From contig NC_091017.1 in assembly GCF_041296385.1 (NCBI RefSeq), positions 8,736,001 through 8,800,000 on the forward strand: DNA of 64,000 bases, given 5' to 3'. The DNA comes from Aphelocoma coerulescens. Taxonomy: Eukaryota > Chordata > Aves > Passeriformes > Corvidae. Under the pieces are notes generated by a model. It was not told where the DNA came from. It was given only the letters and a program-made list of their open reading frames with translations, and did no database searches. How positions within the stretch are numbered: position 1 is the first letter of the stretch; each line of letters opens with the position of its first letter. The position numbers and the translations under genes are program-made. Positions 49,637 through 62,695 of this stretch are shown piece by piece.

Positions 49637-50004
49637 TGTTAAGCTAAGAGACTGAACATCTTAGAAGCTTCGTAGCCAGAGATCAGTGTGCCCCAGACCC
49701 CAAGGTCCTCTCCAGAACACATTCTGTAAACCAAGATAGAACCATCCAGGGGAAGGCTCCTTGGGGAGGGGGGCTCACTTGAGCCTCTCATTGGGGAATC
49801 TTTGACAGATATGCTAATTAGTAAAACCTATAATGTTATACCCAGTGTTGGGGAGGGGGAGAGACAGAGAGACTCGGCGGGGTGCATCTCAATGCATATG
49901 ACCTGGACGTGTGCACCTAAGGATCCTTAAAATAAATACCAAGGTAAAATCCCTTTTCCCTTCTAACCGTGTACGACTCTTGATTTTAAGACCAGGAAAA
50001 GGCA
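49637..50004 (+). mobile_element. Solo ERV LTR (plus strand)
   Basis: Starts near TGTTAAGCTAAGAGACTGAA. It has a TATA-like ACCTATAATGTTATACC, then a purine-rich run GGGGAGGGGGAGAGACAGAG and CTCGGCGGGGTGC. Next come GTGCACCTAAGGATCC and an AATAAA signal at 49931-49936, followed by a U5-like end with CTAACCGTGTACGACTCTTG and GGCA at 50004. The signal, spacing and composition match gamma-type (ERV1-like) avian LTRs as I remember them. No internal region is attached. Both ends are approximate and no flanking duplication was seen. Confidence 0.7.
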
Positions 50005-53000
50005 TCATATCCAGTATTACTGGATCCTGTAAGTATGGTGAAACAGGGTAAATTTTGTGGAGAGAGTTGAAAGAAGCAAGATACATCCAGATTCTGTCAC
50101 CTTTATTGGTTTTGAGAATCATGGGAGTGAGGGCAATAGACCTTAGCATTATGATTAATGAAATACATAAAATGGAGTGTTAAAAGGGTAATGCTTTCAA
50201 AACACCCCAAACAAACAAACAAAAAACCTGTGATTCTCTAGTTCCTTTCATTTTAAGAGCTGTAACTCCAAGTGGAAAAAATAAACTCTTCGAAATGTCC
50301 AGGCTGGGGCTGACAGGGAAAGGCGGCTTTGGGTGAGCTCCCCAGGTGACTCAGCGGGCAGCAGGTGGATTAGCAGAAGCACTGTGCTATCTGGCCCTGT
50401 GCTTGGATGCTCTGGGAATCTCTTGTTTCTAACCAAGAGTAATGGTTTGGTTTGTTGAATGTAAAAATAAGGGAGTATGGGTTTAAGTTTCAATTTATTA
50501 GTGTTCACACCATGTTTAAAATTTCTACAGAAGTGTGATAATATTTACTAATATTTTTGTGTTAAATATTCCACCATTCATGTTTTTCCTTGGCACTGAT
50601 CATATTGAAGTTATTTTCCTTTCATTGCTTTTTTTCACCTGAATAAATTAATTGGTATACTTTTTTTTTTTTCATCTGAAGTTGGTTGTCTAGTCAAATT
50701 TGAAGATTCTTATGGTCTTTGTGGCTTAGCAGAGGTTGGTATATTACAGTAATGATAGTTCAGTCTGTATTTTGCTGGAAAAAGAAATTGTAAATAATTA
50801 ATACTGAGTATATCTTCAGCTCCAGAACAAGTGTAGCATTTTCCAGTACCAGCACTTGCAGATAAAGGAATTCTTATTTGTATAGGATACTGGTTTACAC
50901 ACAGAAGCTTGTTTCTTTCACAGATGGTTACAATATTGCTGAAGTTTTTCTGATAGCTATTCATGCATAAATTTGTTAAGCATATGTCAGGGAGGACAGT
51001 TGTTTTTTAGTATTTATATATTTTTCCTCCATTGTTAAGGAGAACAGAGGATATATGCCTATGATAGGGAGGCATTTTGCAGTGAAAAAATTCAATTTGC
51101 TTGGTATATACATTATGTGATTTATAACAAGTTTCATGACAAGTATAGCTACTGGCTTGAGTGCTGCTTAAAAAAAACCCAGTTCATTAATCAATATTCA
51201 TTTTTCATACAAAAACATTATTATTTTTAGGCATCTAAAGGCCATGAATACCCAAGAGTCAACACATTATTAAAACTGTTGAGTGTCACACTCATCCATT
51301 TGTTTCAGTTTAAAGGCTGACAAAAAATTTCTTCTTGAGTAACTGGATCAGAATTCAATGTGCCTGTTTGCAACAACAGAACACCCTAATGATGAAGTGC
51401 AAGGCTATGTAATAGAAACGAATGAAGTGTAAAATAAAATAATAGAATAACATGACAAGCTAAATGCTTTCTGCAATGCAGTACTCTTGAAAGTGAGTGC
51501 AATATAAAAAAAAAAAGTTACTTTCATGTTTCCTAATTTCACATAGGAGATATTGCTGATTTATCATCTATCTCTTTGAACAATATTTTGTTGTTTATCT
51601 GGTTTAGCAGATCTCTGGATCCAAAGTTCAGGATTTAGTAGCCATGGTAGCTGCCATGCAATAAATCTTAACTCAAATATGCAGCAGTTCAGGACTAAAT
51701 AGTTTGTGTTCTCACTTTTAATATATTTACTATATAATTTGCAGTGTATTTGCATGGTTTCAAAAGAGAGGCTTAAAATCACTCTGAAATTGGAACTTGC
51801 CAGCTTATTTCAAGTACTCCAGAAGTGGAACACGTATTTGCTGCACCATGCCGTGTTCAGGGAAAGCTTCAGTCTGCAAAGGTGAGACCAAAAAAACACA
51901 ATAGGCTAAGGAATAATGAAGGAAATGCTGTGAAAGTTGGAAAATATCTACAACCTCAGCTTTATTTTACTAGTTTTGAGGCCACTATTCTCTCTTTATA
52001 CCCAGTTAAATTGTGGTCAGCCTGCGCAATTAGTCTACAATTAAGCAAATGAGGCGATTTTAATAAGTGAACAGACCACTTGCCTTGAAGTTCTTCCACC
52101 CTCGTTTGTGGAAGATGGCAGCCAGCAGTGGCACTGGGACTGCCTCTTGCAGCTGAACATTTTGTACTTCCAAACATTTCCAGTTCCAGAGCAGGGCATA
52201 CTGAACTACATGTGAGAGTCTTGGGGTAAGGTTTACCTGTTTTGGCAGCACTGTGCATCTGCCTCTTACAGACAGATTTGAGACCTGCCAAAGCAGTAGA
52301 TGTGCAATCTGGAGGGTTCAGGGGGCAACAAAGAGACTTCAGAAATTCCCCATACTTCATGTTTAAGATTCTCTGTGAATGAGCAATGCATCAGATCAAT
52401 TCTGATGAAAACTAAGTTTGTTTGCCATCCAGAGCAATTTTCTTACCTTTCTTCCCATCCCTTTGCCCTCTCTGAAATGGCAAACCATTGGTTATGTGGC
52501 ATTGTGCCTGGGCCTGAGACAGTGGGGATTCCTTCCCTAATAGCCACAGGTGGTCATCCTGTAAGTCAGAGATTTGATTACCCATATCATTGGCTTAGCT
52601 TGCATAGCTGCAAATGCTATTAAAGGTAATAAAATAACCCAACCTTTACATCACTGTGCTGTGGGCAAAGGATATTGTTCTCAGCAATCAGCATTTATGT
52701 CCAACCATTTAACACTGGTGAAGCTGTGCTAATGGCTTTCTGTGACATTTTTGAAAGGACAGCCATTAGATCAAACGAACAGATATGTACCTAGAAAAAT
52801 GTAACATTCAAATATTTGGGAAGAAATGGAATTACCAACCTTGTTATCAAATTAAATTAGTAAACAAGGCTGTGTAGGTCTTAGGTTCAGAAACAGACCT
52901 CTGGCTCTTTCTTTTCACAGTTTAATAATTCGCTGCTGTGGACTGAAATTGGAGCTGATAGTGTGATTGGATTTGTAGAATGATACAGTTTGTAAGGCTT

Positions 53001-55883
53001 CAGATTAGTAGAAGAGTGAAATGAAATTGCAAACAGGTAGACAAAACAGGCAAGAAAGGCAATTCATTCCTTTAATTAGAAACAGTATGAAGTAAGAAGG
53101 GGGCTTTATGGATGGTATTATGGACCACCCATATGGCCCCTGGCATATGTGATAATTCTGCCAGGGGTGGACATCAGGTCCAGGGAAAGGTAAAGTAATG
53201 ATCCTATCATCTTTTTGCCTGGGTTCATGCATCACCAGTACCCAGATTTTGCTCACTCCCTTTAAATAAAAATTGCTTCCTACAATTATTTTTAATATCT
53301 GAAGGACATAATGTCCAAGCCATTGCCTTTTAAGTGATCCTTCTCTTTCTCCCTAAGTAAAAATGTAAACACAGTGTGTTGAATCAGAATGCTTATATGA
53401 TGCTGGATGTTCATTCTGGTTATTCCATGTTCCCTGAAAAACCTAATCTCCAGTGTATGCCTGTCAAATCCTAAATAATTCTTGTATATTATAGAAAATG
53501 TTTTAGATCAACAATGGTTTGCTCTTTTCTATCAGTGCAGATAATTGAAATATTTAAGAGTATAGAAGTGACATAAATAGTGCTCATTACAGAAAAATCT
53601 AATTTTACCTATATGAGGCAGTCAGGATTATGGTTTGACTTGGAGTCTCATCCTACTTCTATTCATTTGACTTTAACAGAAACCACCTTCTAGTCATTAT
53701 TTAATCCTTAACACTAGTAGTACTGCTAAGGTCAGCATGTATTCCATAGAAACTGAAGTTAATGCTAGGAGTGAAAGTTCTCAGAAATGAGTTTTCAAGT
53801 GTAAGTGAAATAGGTGAGGATAATGATTACCACCATATCAATTTGTAACTTTTAAAACAGTTAGAATATGTAAATATAAAGCCATAAAATAAGGCTGTTA
53901 ATACCGTGACCTCTAAGTATATATGATAATGTAATTGAAAGGTCATAGAGAAGACCTCTTCTTGTAAATACTTAAGTGAGAAATCTTTGCTCATGAATTA
54001 TTCTTTTTAGGTGAGCAGGAATGGGCATTTCATTAAGTATTGCTCATGGGAATAAGCACTGCAGGATCAGACCTTCAGTACTTCAGTGTACTAAGCAGGA
54101 AGTTTATAGTGTCACTCTGATAAATTTTTTAAATCAGTTTTTTGCAATGATCTGGTTGGTTCCCAAAGCAACTGGAATAGAAATCAGTCCAGTTCCAAAA
54201 GGCGATGCAGATCTGCTTCAATTGCTGGGTACTGTACCATTAGTCTTGCCTGTGGTACCAAGTTGAACACTGCACACTGTTGAAGAGCAGCTGATTCATG
54301 ATCCATGGGAAATGATTCCACCCCACAGGCTGTTTTAATGTGGAACTATGCTAGTGATAAAATATAAATCTGGTGTCTCAGTTGCTGCTTAGTTTTGTAT
54401 CTATTTTTCTAACAACTCAGGCCTTCCTGTTGGGTATTTCACTCATTTCTAATGTTCTAATGTTGAAACCTTGACATTTTAATTTGAGCCTCCTGTACAC
54501 CCTAATGACTGGAAGAGAGGTGTCTTCCACTGTTTTCCATCTGTGAATTGGTCAGCAACTTTGGTCACATTTGAAGGCAACAAGAGTAATGAAAGTGTGA
54601 AGAATTTGGGGGTTTTTCTCCTCCTGAATCCTTGGGATTAAGAAAAAAAGCAGAATTCTTTGTTCGGTATCCAGATAGTAGTTTTTTGTTTGCTAAATTC
54701 TAATGAAAAGTATCAAAATTCATATATTGCTCCAGCTGTATAATACAAAAATAATTTGAAGATTTTGCAGGTTTTATCCTGAGGTAAGCTATGAAGCTGG
54801 ATTTTGCTTTCACTTGGGTGGATACAACATTACAGAAACTCAGTCTAAATCTCCAGTTAAAAAACTACTGTGAATGGTCAGATTTATATTTCAGATTTGT
54901 GGAGCGATTAACCCTGGGCTTCTTAGGAAAAGAAATAATTAACCCTTCTCTCCTCAGTCTGGTCCCATAATCTTTATCTTGTCTGTGTTAAAATATTTGA
55001 GGGCTAATTACATAGATCACCTTCAAATGTGTAAAGGACTGGTTTCAAAGTTGTGAAACAGTGCATTTTACTACTTGATTAACGTTTGTGCATAAATATT
55101 TTCAGTTTCAATTACTGTGCTGAAGTTAGATCTACATTCAGAGGATAACCATTTCACAGCTATTGTGGAGTTGTATTTAGACAGTGGAGTCACAACATCG
55201 GAAACTTTATGCTATCTGTTGACGACGCACAAACAAAACAAATCTTCAGAGAAAGTTTTCTATATACGTGCACATGCTAAACATTTTCATATAGGTGATA
55301 TTTTATAGTTTGATTTTGCTTCTTTCCAGATTTTGGCAGTCACAGAGGAGTGTCTCCATTCTCTGGTCTGTGATACAGCACTGATAATGTGACTGATAGT
55401 GTGGTCCTTGCCTGCAGCATACTGCACAGAGCAACACGAGATGCATTTGCAGGCATTTGAATTCTGTGTGCAGAGATTACTGAATGTAAACAGCTGGTAA
55501 TTCAGATACAGAAATAAAACACAACTTTTTCTATTTCTCAACTCGTTTAGGCTGCTCCACATAGTACCAGTTATTGCCCCCATCTTAATATGATTGTAAA
55601 AAACAGGAAAAAATTACAGGATATGTATCACACCGGCTTGTAGTACATACATGCTACAACATGCTGCTTGCAATGTGCAGGTATCTACACCATATATTTG
55701 GGGATGGGGGAAGAGATTATTCCACTGCTGGCTTGTGCTGGTTTCCTCTGAGTTGCCATGCTGATGGGTCTCAATCCCTGGAGTCCATAAGCCATAACTT
55801 TTGGGAAGGTACAAGGACATCATCACTCTAGATGTGAGAGCAGAAGGACTTAGAAGATATCTCAAAACCGTGGAAAATCAAAA
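50005..55883. other. AT-rich stretch without recognisable gene
   Basis: About 5.9 kb. Open frames are at most 132 codons (minus, 51962-52360) and not recognisable. The stretch includes a perfect 8-bp palindrome with a one-base centre at 50009-50025, an AAAC-rich patch near 50203, and a T-run near 50661. Confidence 0.45.
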
Positions 55884-56640
55884 TGTCTGTTTGGGGTGAC
55901 TTGGTTGGCATCACTTAACTTTGTCCATTACCAACTGCAGAGCCCCAGTTCTTGCTCAGAGAGTTTATTTGAGGTATTGCTTTTCCCTGAAATGGGCACA
56001 CAGGAAAAATGCAACAGCTTTCTCAGGAGGTTAAAAACCAAACTTTACTGGCAAACTTTAGAAGATCAGGAATTTGGAAGATTTAAAACAAAACATTCAA
56101 TCAACATTAAGCATTTCACTGAGCATCAATTTAGCAAACTCTACCCATCCAATCTTAGATTACCCATATCTCAAGAAGAAAAAATTAGGAATCGAAAAAA
56201 TTAGGAATAGAAAAAAAGAGAAAGAGAGAAAAGAAAGAGAGAAAAGCAAGATTTAGCTATAGCCTCTTGGATTCTAGCACAATCTCAGATAACATAAAAT
56301 CCAAGGAAAAAAGTGATGTGACCACATGTGCCTCAGGGCAATGGTTTTTATCTGCTCTGGCCTCCCCCTCCGCCCAGGAGAGCCTTCTGGTCATCCAGCT
56401 GCTCTGGGGTTAGATTGGGGCTCCAGGAGTGGGCTGTGGGGCACTGCTTCCAGTGTGCCAGCGCCAGACAACAGTTCTGGGCTGGACTTGAGACTCCAAG
56501 GGGATGGGGTGTGGAGCAGTGTGAGGTCCCACTGCTGCAGAACTTGCCCTGCCCCCTCCCACACACACACTTCAGCTGTTTTCTCCAGTCTCTCATAGCA
56601 ACTATTGCTGATATCTCTCTCTCCTCCTGCAAATGAAATA
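55884..56640 (-). mobile_element. Probable ERV LTR (minus strand, tentative)
   Basis: On the minus strand a GC-richer U3-like part (about 56330-56600) leads to an AGATAAAAACC TATA-like box near 56340. A pyrimidine-rich stretch follows, then TTTTTAACCTCCTGAG, then an AATAAAC signal near 55967, and the end CAAACAGACA near 55884. The order U3, TATA, polyadenylation signal and CA end fits an LTR. The 16-bp duplication and purine run at 56174-56250 lie in the presumed R region. Boundaries are guesses and I do not recognise a family. The 158-codon minus frame at 56348-56824 overlaps it and has no protein resemblance that I can see. Confidence 0.4.
56174..56250. repeat. Purine-rich low-complexity tract with 16-bp duplication
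   Basis: The unit ATTAGGAAT(C/A)GAAAAA occurs twice in a row and is followed by GAAA and GAGA runs. Confidence 0.8.
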
Positions 56641-59405
56641 TGATCAGTATTTTAGTTTCAAACAGTGTAAATGGCCATTTGTCTGAATTAAACACTTTCA
56701 TTATAGTGATAGTCAACATTTCAGTGTGTTTGATCTCACTTTTCATTTCACTGATCAGCTGATAAATTAAAAATCTGAACTCTTTCACCACTGGTTTCAC
56801 ATGTGGAATTAAAGAAAGCATCATAGTTAGACACAGTTCCTTGTTCTAAAGTGTGTATCTGTATCCCGTGCTGGCATCATCTGAGATTTAAAAGGTCACT
56901 ATCTTGGGTATGCATTTCCATTATGGATGAAGAGCAGCATTCTTTCTTGCATAAATATAAGAAAAATTCTATTTCTAAACCACAACTCTAAGCCTGAAAA
57001 TTATGATCAGTGCCAATTCCTTAATGAACAGCATTTAACTCCTTGTGTCTTGGCTTAACTTTGCTGAAAGAAGAGATTGCCTTGGTGCCCTTGTCACTAG
57101 AGTACACTGAAAGCACAACGCAAGTAGCTTTTTATGGGAGGTAACAGCAGCAAAAACTTGTGTGGGGAGAAAGGGAACATTCTCACTTGTTTGATGTTTT
57201 GTTCTTTTGCTTTTCCAAATCTGTGAAAGTTATCTTTGGTTAAATTTTTTTCCCTTAAGTGCTCGAACATATTGATTTGAGACATCAAAGAAAACTCCCT
57301 TGTTTGTACTAGTATGATTTCATTTCCAGGCTGGTACTCCAGGCCACCAAAGAGAGAACCTACTCGGAACAGGGAGGTTTTCTGAGTGCTTGCAGCTTCT
57401 GGGGTCTTAGATCACGCAGGAATTTTGGAGAAAAAAAAAAATTAAAATTGGACTGAAGTGGAGTTCAAGAGGTTCAGGAATCACTGGACACATTCCCAGC
57501 AGGTCTACAAAAAATATGGTGAGGAATCAGCCTGGCTATAGTTGAAACATCAGAATGGTTAACTTTTTTTTATTCAAGTTTAATGCATTTTAGGATCTGT
57601 CTGAAGTAACATGGAAGTAACATTCAAATGCCATATAAGGGGTACATGAAAAGTGTTTAAGGAAATTTAAAGTATCATGATTTTCTTAAAGGGTTGCTCC
57701 CAGTACCTCCTGAAGTTCACAAAGTACTGGCAGAGTACTCTGCCAGAAAAGAGAATTCACAATACAGTGTTATTCTGTTTAAAACTGTGATGTTTCAATA
57801 AGAATTTGGTTTTTTAAAGGCTCCATACTTCTAAGCTCTTAATGATTATTGAATCATTAGTCTAATGTATCCCCAGGGTCTTGTTGTAGAAAATTACAAA
57901 TGAAACACTCACTTCCCACAACTGTAATGGTTCAGTAAATAGTTCTTACTTGCAAAAACTTCTGTAAATTTGTCTTAACTGCACTTGTTATGCATTGTTT
58001 CATTGTCAGAAACAATGGTATCCTAAACTAAAAAATGTCATGTGGGGGAAAGTAAAGACTATTAATAGTCAATTTTTGGCATTTCACCTAAATTCGGTAT
58101 TTTTCTAGAGAGATGTTTATTTTTTTTTCTCTGTGTTTAATTACCACTTAAAACACAACTTCCCTTAACTCTTTAAGTGAATCTTAGCTATCTAAAATAC
58201 TGTAAATTGTTTGAAAGAGTGGTTGTTTGCAGACTGTGTAGATCTAAGTAATGTGATGCTTCAGACAGGTCTGATGATCAGTTAATTATAGTGGCACTTG
58301 AGAGGTTATCAGGCTTGAAATGAATTCGCTTTAAAGCCATTTCAGGTTTTTGGTGAATATAGGCAATATATATTGTGCATCGAAGTGCATACATTTGCAA
58401 AGTTTGCTTGAAACCCCATTTAGGGAGATGAGCAGTTTGTCTGCCTGTACATGGTGTCATCAGAACAACAAATTTTGTTCCAAATTTTATTTTCAATCTT
58501 TTTTCAAAAGGTCTTTAGAATCTTGGGCTTGATGTACTGAAGAAATAAGCATTGCTTAATTGACAAAACATGATAAAAATAACCTGGTAACCTGGAGAAT
58601 GCTGAACTACACTTAAATCTGATGTGCAAATTATCTGGTTTTTTTTCTACATGGTACAGCAATTTTCACTTTAACAGTATGCTATACACAATCCCATGGA
58701 TGCATACACTTTTATCATTTCATTAAAAAGGGCGTAAAGACAAGTACTTAGTTTTTAGGAAGTGCTACAGTTGAGATGTGCCACTAGAAGTTATCAATTT
58801 TACACAGGCAAAGGCCTGCTACTTTATGTAATCACAAAGCCATGTTTATGGAATTTTCCAGTGAACAACAAAGAGAAACCAGAATATCAAATGTCTGTTG
58901 GTGGGTAGGTATCAATTAATTTTGAGAAGTAAAACTGAAAAAGCATTTTTAAAAGAAAGGCATTATGGCCTGTCATGCTGTTCTTGATGATCATCCATCA
59001 GGACAACTCTATTAAAAAGTAGATGTGATTTGTGCATGTCTGGCTCCTGCAGAAATACTAGAAGGTTTTGTCTTCAGATTAAAGAATTGCCCACAAACCT
59101 AGAAAGGTATCAGGACAATACAGAAAGGAAAAAAGAAGACACAAATGAAAAATGGCCCAAACAAGATCTTTATAACTTTGGATTGTGCTTTCCTAGCCAC
59201 TCTTGGCTTTCCTTTGGGAGTAAAAACTTGCATGTAAAAGGTCAGCTTTTTCATCTGTTGAGATCAATGGTAGGCTGCCCACTTGCTTCAGTAAACAGTG
59301 AATCACGTCTCAGATTTCCACAGCTGATAACAGTGTAAAAGTGGGCTTGCTCTCTCAGACTGCAAGAAATAGGAAATACCTTGGTCAAAGCATCACCCTG
59401 TCACC

Positions 59406-59463
59406 AAAAAAAAAAAAAAAAAAAAAGAAAAAAAAAGGGAAAAATAAAAAAGGAAAAAAAAAG
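59406..59463 (+). repeat. Interrupted poly(A) tract
   Basis: A run of about 21 A followed by A runs broken by G and T. No retroposon body is recognised upstream. Confidence 0.9.
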
Positions 59464-62396
59464 AACTAATTGTTGAAAAGCAGACCAGAAAAGAAGATGA
59501 GGTTTCTTGGGCAATAATTTCTATTTATCTTAGAGCAGAGATGAAGAAATCTGGAGTTAATTCTGGTTGGTCGGTAATGGGGAAGAACAGCCGTGACACG
59601 AACAGTACAGTCTGTGCTCTACATGTGATGAGCATGTTTCTTACAAGTCAGCTTGCTCATTGTGCTGTTGCTGCTAATGAAACCAGGAGTGCTTTGTGAC
59701 AGCAATATGTCACAATTCTTATTCTTTCTGGTTGCAGAAGAGAGGATAGCATTTCACACTGGGTGTCAATCCTTAGCCTGGGATGATGTGAAGAACTGCG
59801 GGGAGGCACAGAACAGTTCTGAGGCAGGAAAACATCTACCCCAATTTAAAGCAAAAAGTATGTGTACGTGCACAGACTTCCACCAAACACTGGCATTTAT
59901 ATTCTTTAATATCGAGATTTATTTTCAATTCATAAATTTGGCCTACAGTCAATATTCACATCTTGAATCAAGAATTTGTGGTGGCCAAAAAACCCCTGAT
60001 ACTACTTCATAAAACACTAGTCAGGGCTGTATTTGAAAATAATGTTGCACTGGTACTTGCCAAGCTGTAATTTCCATTTAAAGTGCATCTGATACAGGAC
60101 TACACTGTAGTATGCCAAGTATGCCAAGTAACCAAATCATAATTTTATTCTTATGTTGTCGTATTTAGTTTTTGCTTATGATGAATCTGTGGATATTGTG
60201 GGAAGGACTCCTTTACAGGCAGTAAAGTGTGGTTTCAATTTTTGTTTTGGTTTTGTAGTTTCCTTAGCCTAGAAAGAATTCAGAATGCAAATACACAGTT
60301 CCTTTTCATAAATGCAAAAACATAACAATTATATAGCCAATTATTTAGTAAAGATTAGGCTTTAAAAAAAAATCTTTTGTCATATAGTTTGTCAAAGGAG
60401 CTGTAAGATGAAATATGATCAAGAGCATTCATAATTTGAAACCTACTGAATGTTGAATGCTTTGATTTATAATTGATGCTTTAGATACATTATAAGTGTG
60501 AAAACTTCAGATAACTATGGTAGTTTACACACAGATATAAAGGACTGTGCACTAAAAGCTCTATTTTAATGGACCTGATCTTGTCAAAATATCAGCAAGA
60601 AAGAAATAATGCTACTAAATACTGAATTCTGTTTCACTCTACAGATGAAACACTCTGAGAAAAACAGAGCTTCTTTACTAAGTCATTTTTTTCTGAAGAA
60701 GTCCAGTTGTGTTTCATAATTAAACAGCCAATGCCATGCCTTAGGTCTGTGATAGATCCCATTTTGTCACTCAAGATACCCCTGTAAAGTTGCTGACAAC
60801 TGCTTAATGGGCATATGACAGAGAAATTTGGGGGTGAGTATAGCAAGAGTTCTGGTGTTTGTGCCAGTATTTCACTTTTTCTTATATTTGGGGTATTAAA
60901 GCTGAAATATGTGTATCCTCAAATGGAACATGAACAATTCTGTCAGAGAGGTAGGTTAATAACGGAGAACAAAGGGTACCAAGAGAGAATTGAAACTTTG
61001 ATGAAATGGGGAAATGGGACCACTGGTGCACCTGTCATGGGTCAGCTGGGAAGTGAGGCCTCTCAGTAGCAAGGCATCAAAAAGATCTAAGGATCTGTGC
61101 ATAAAAATGCAGCAGATTCATCAGCACAATGCGTATTTCAGAGAGAGAACTGGAGGCATAACTAAGGCAGTTCACGAGGCCAGGCTGGTCCTCGTTGCTG
61201 AAAACTCCAAATGCAGTGCAGAGCACTAATTAGTAGTAGGCATGGCACGGCATTCTGCAGTCTGTGTTTTTGAAGGTTTCCTCAAAACTTATTATGTTTG
61301 AAGGATGGAAAAGCTTCAATAAAAAAACCAGCTTTTGATTTCTAGCTTAGTTTAAAACTCAGCCTTTTATAATGTTACTGAAAATGAAGAGCAGATTTCT
61401 AATAAAAGAGCTAATTATTATTAAAATTCTGGTGTCAGCAGAACACTTCATCCTCACAGACAGAAGTGAATTAGTAGTTCACAGATATTTATTCTAAGTT
61501 TCCAATAAATACTTGGCAAAAATTCAATAATGTTCATTAAATACATAAATGGAAAAATTAAAAATAAAGATTTTTCCCTTGTGATTTATTATATAGTGGT
61601 TTTGAACAGCAAAGTTGAAGAAAGAAGTTGCTATCTGGCAGAAAAAGTACTACAGAAATGTTAATTAAATTGTATAGTCATAAGCAAGCTAGTGAGCAAG
61701 AAGAATGCTCCCCTGCTTAGAATTGGAAGCCATATTTATTCTGGCTGGATGCTTAAAGATGTGAAAAGATTTTTCAGATATTAAAGTGAAATTTAAATAA
61801 AGCACATGGAGCAGTATTGCTAGACACTTTTCTTTTTGAATTGACCAAATGAGGAAAACCAGTCAGGAGGTCTTTCATAATTAAGAAGCTGGAAACAAGC
61901 ATAGGGAGGTTTTTGCAGACACCTCCATGGCACAATTACATTATGAAGTGTTTACACAAAAGGTGAGGTGGTGCACAAGGAGCTGTTGTCACTGTGACTG
62001 ATAGGCGCAAATTGGGAAACTCCCTGGACTGTGCTTGAATAGCTTCCCCTGCTGCAGAAGCTGGTTCTTAGGGACTCAGGGAAGGACCGTGGCTGTGGGC
62101 GTTGCAGCCAGCCCTCCTCTCTTCCCGCCAGCCTTGCCTTGGAAAAGTGCAGTTGGTGAGTTATGGGATGGTTGTTGGGGAACGTGTTCCTCAGTGCTTC
62201 AAATGCATGAGGTTTCTGCACTCTGAGCACCTATGGCTGGGACTAAAGCCAGAATCCTTTTGCTTTTGTGCTTGGATAGTTTGCCTGTTTTAATTTGTTC
62301 TACATAACCCTGGATATTGAATGCTGTGTTTCTTCTGTGAGCTTAACACCTTGAATAACGATTTGAAAGGGCAGATTAGAATTTTAAGTCTGTCTG

Positions 62397-62487
62397 AAAA
62401 AAAAACAAAGCCCTACCCACCCAAAAAACCCCCCACCCAAACCACACATGAAGCAAAAAAATAAAACCAAGAAAAACAAAACAAAAC
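62397..62487. repeat. A- and C-rich low-complexity patch
   Basis: AAAACC, CCCACC and AAAACAAAAC units; possibly a worn microsatellite. Confidence 0.7.
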
Positions 62488-62640
62488 TTTTATTTCTGTA
62501 GCTCATGAAAAAATTACATATCTCTTTTGAAAGTGCATTCCCATCAGTGTAATGAGAGTCTATTTCTCAATACAACACCCCTCAGCCCCAATTTGCTTAA
62601 TTTAGTGCAGCTTGTAAGCAGCGCTGAGCTTTACTTTAGG

Positions 62641-62695
62641 GAAAAAAAAAAACAAATAACAAAAACAAACAAAAAAAAACCACCAAAAAACAAAC
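62641..62695. repeat. (A)nC low-complexity patch
   Basis: A runs separated by single C bases. A 69-codon frame (62527-62736) with a lysine-rich end is only a reading of this patch. Confidence 0.8.

Noticed and set aside
51962..52360. 132-codon minus-strand open frame
   Set aside because: No recognisable domain, no splice or promoter support, and overlaps open frames on the other strand.
56348..56824. 158-codon minus-strand open frame, one of the longest in the window
   Set aside because: Overlaps an LTR-like block and flanking AT-rich DNA; composition and lack of recognisable motifs argue against a gene.
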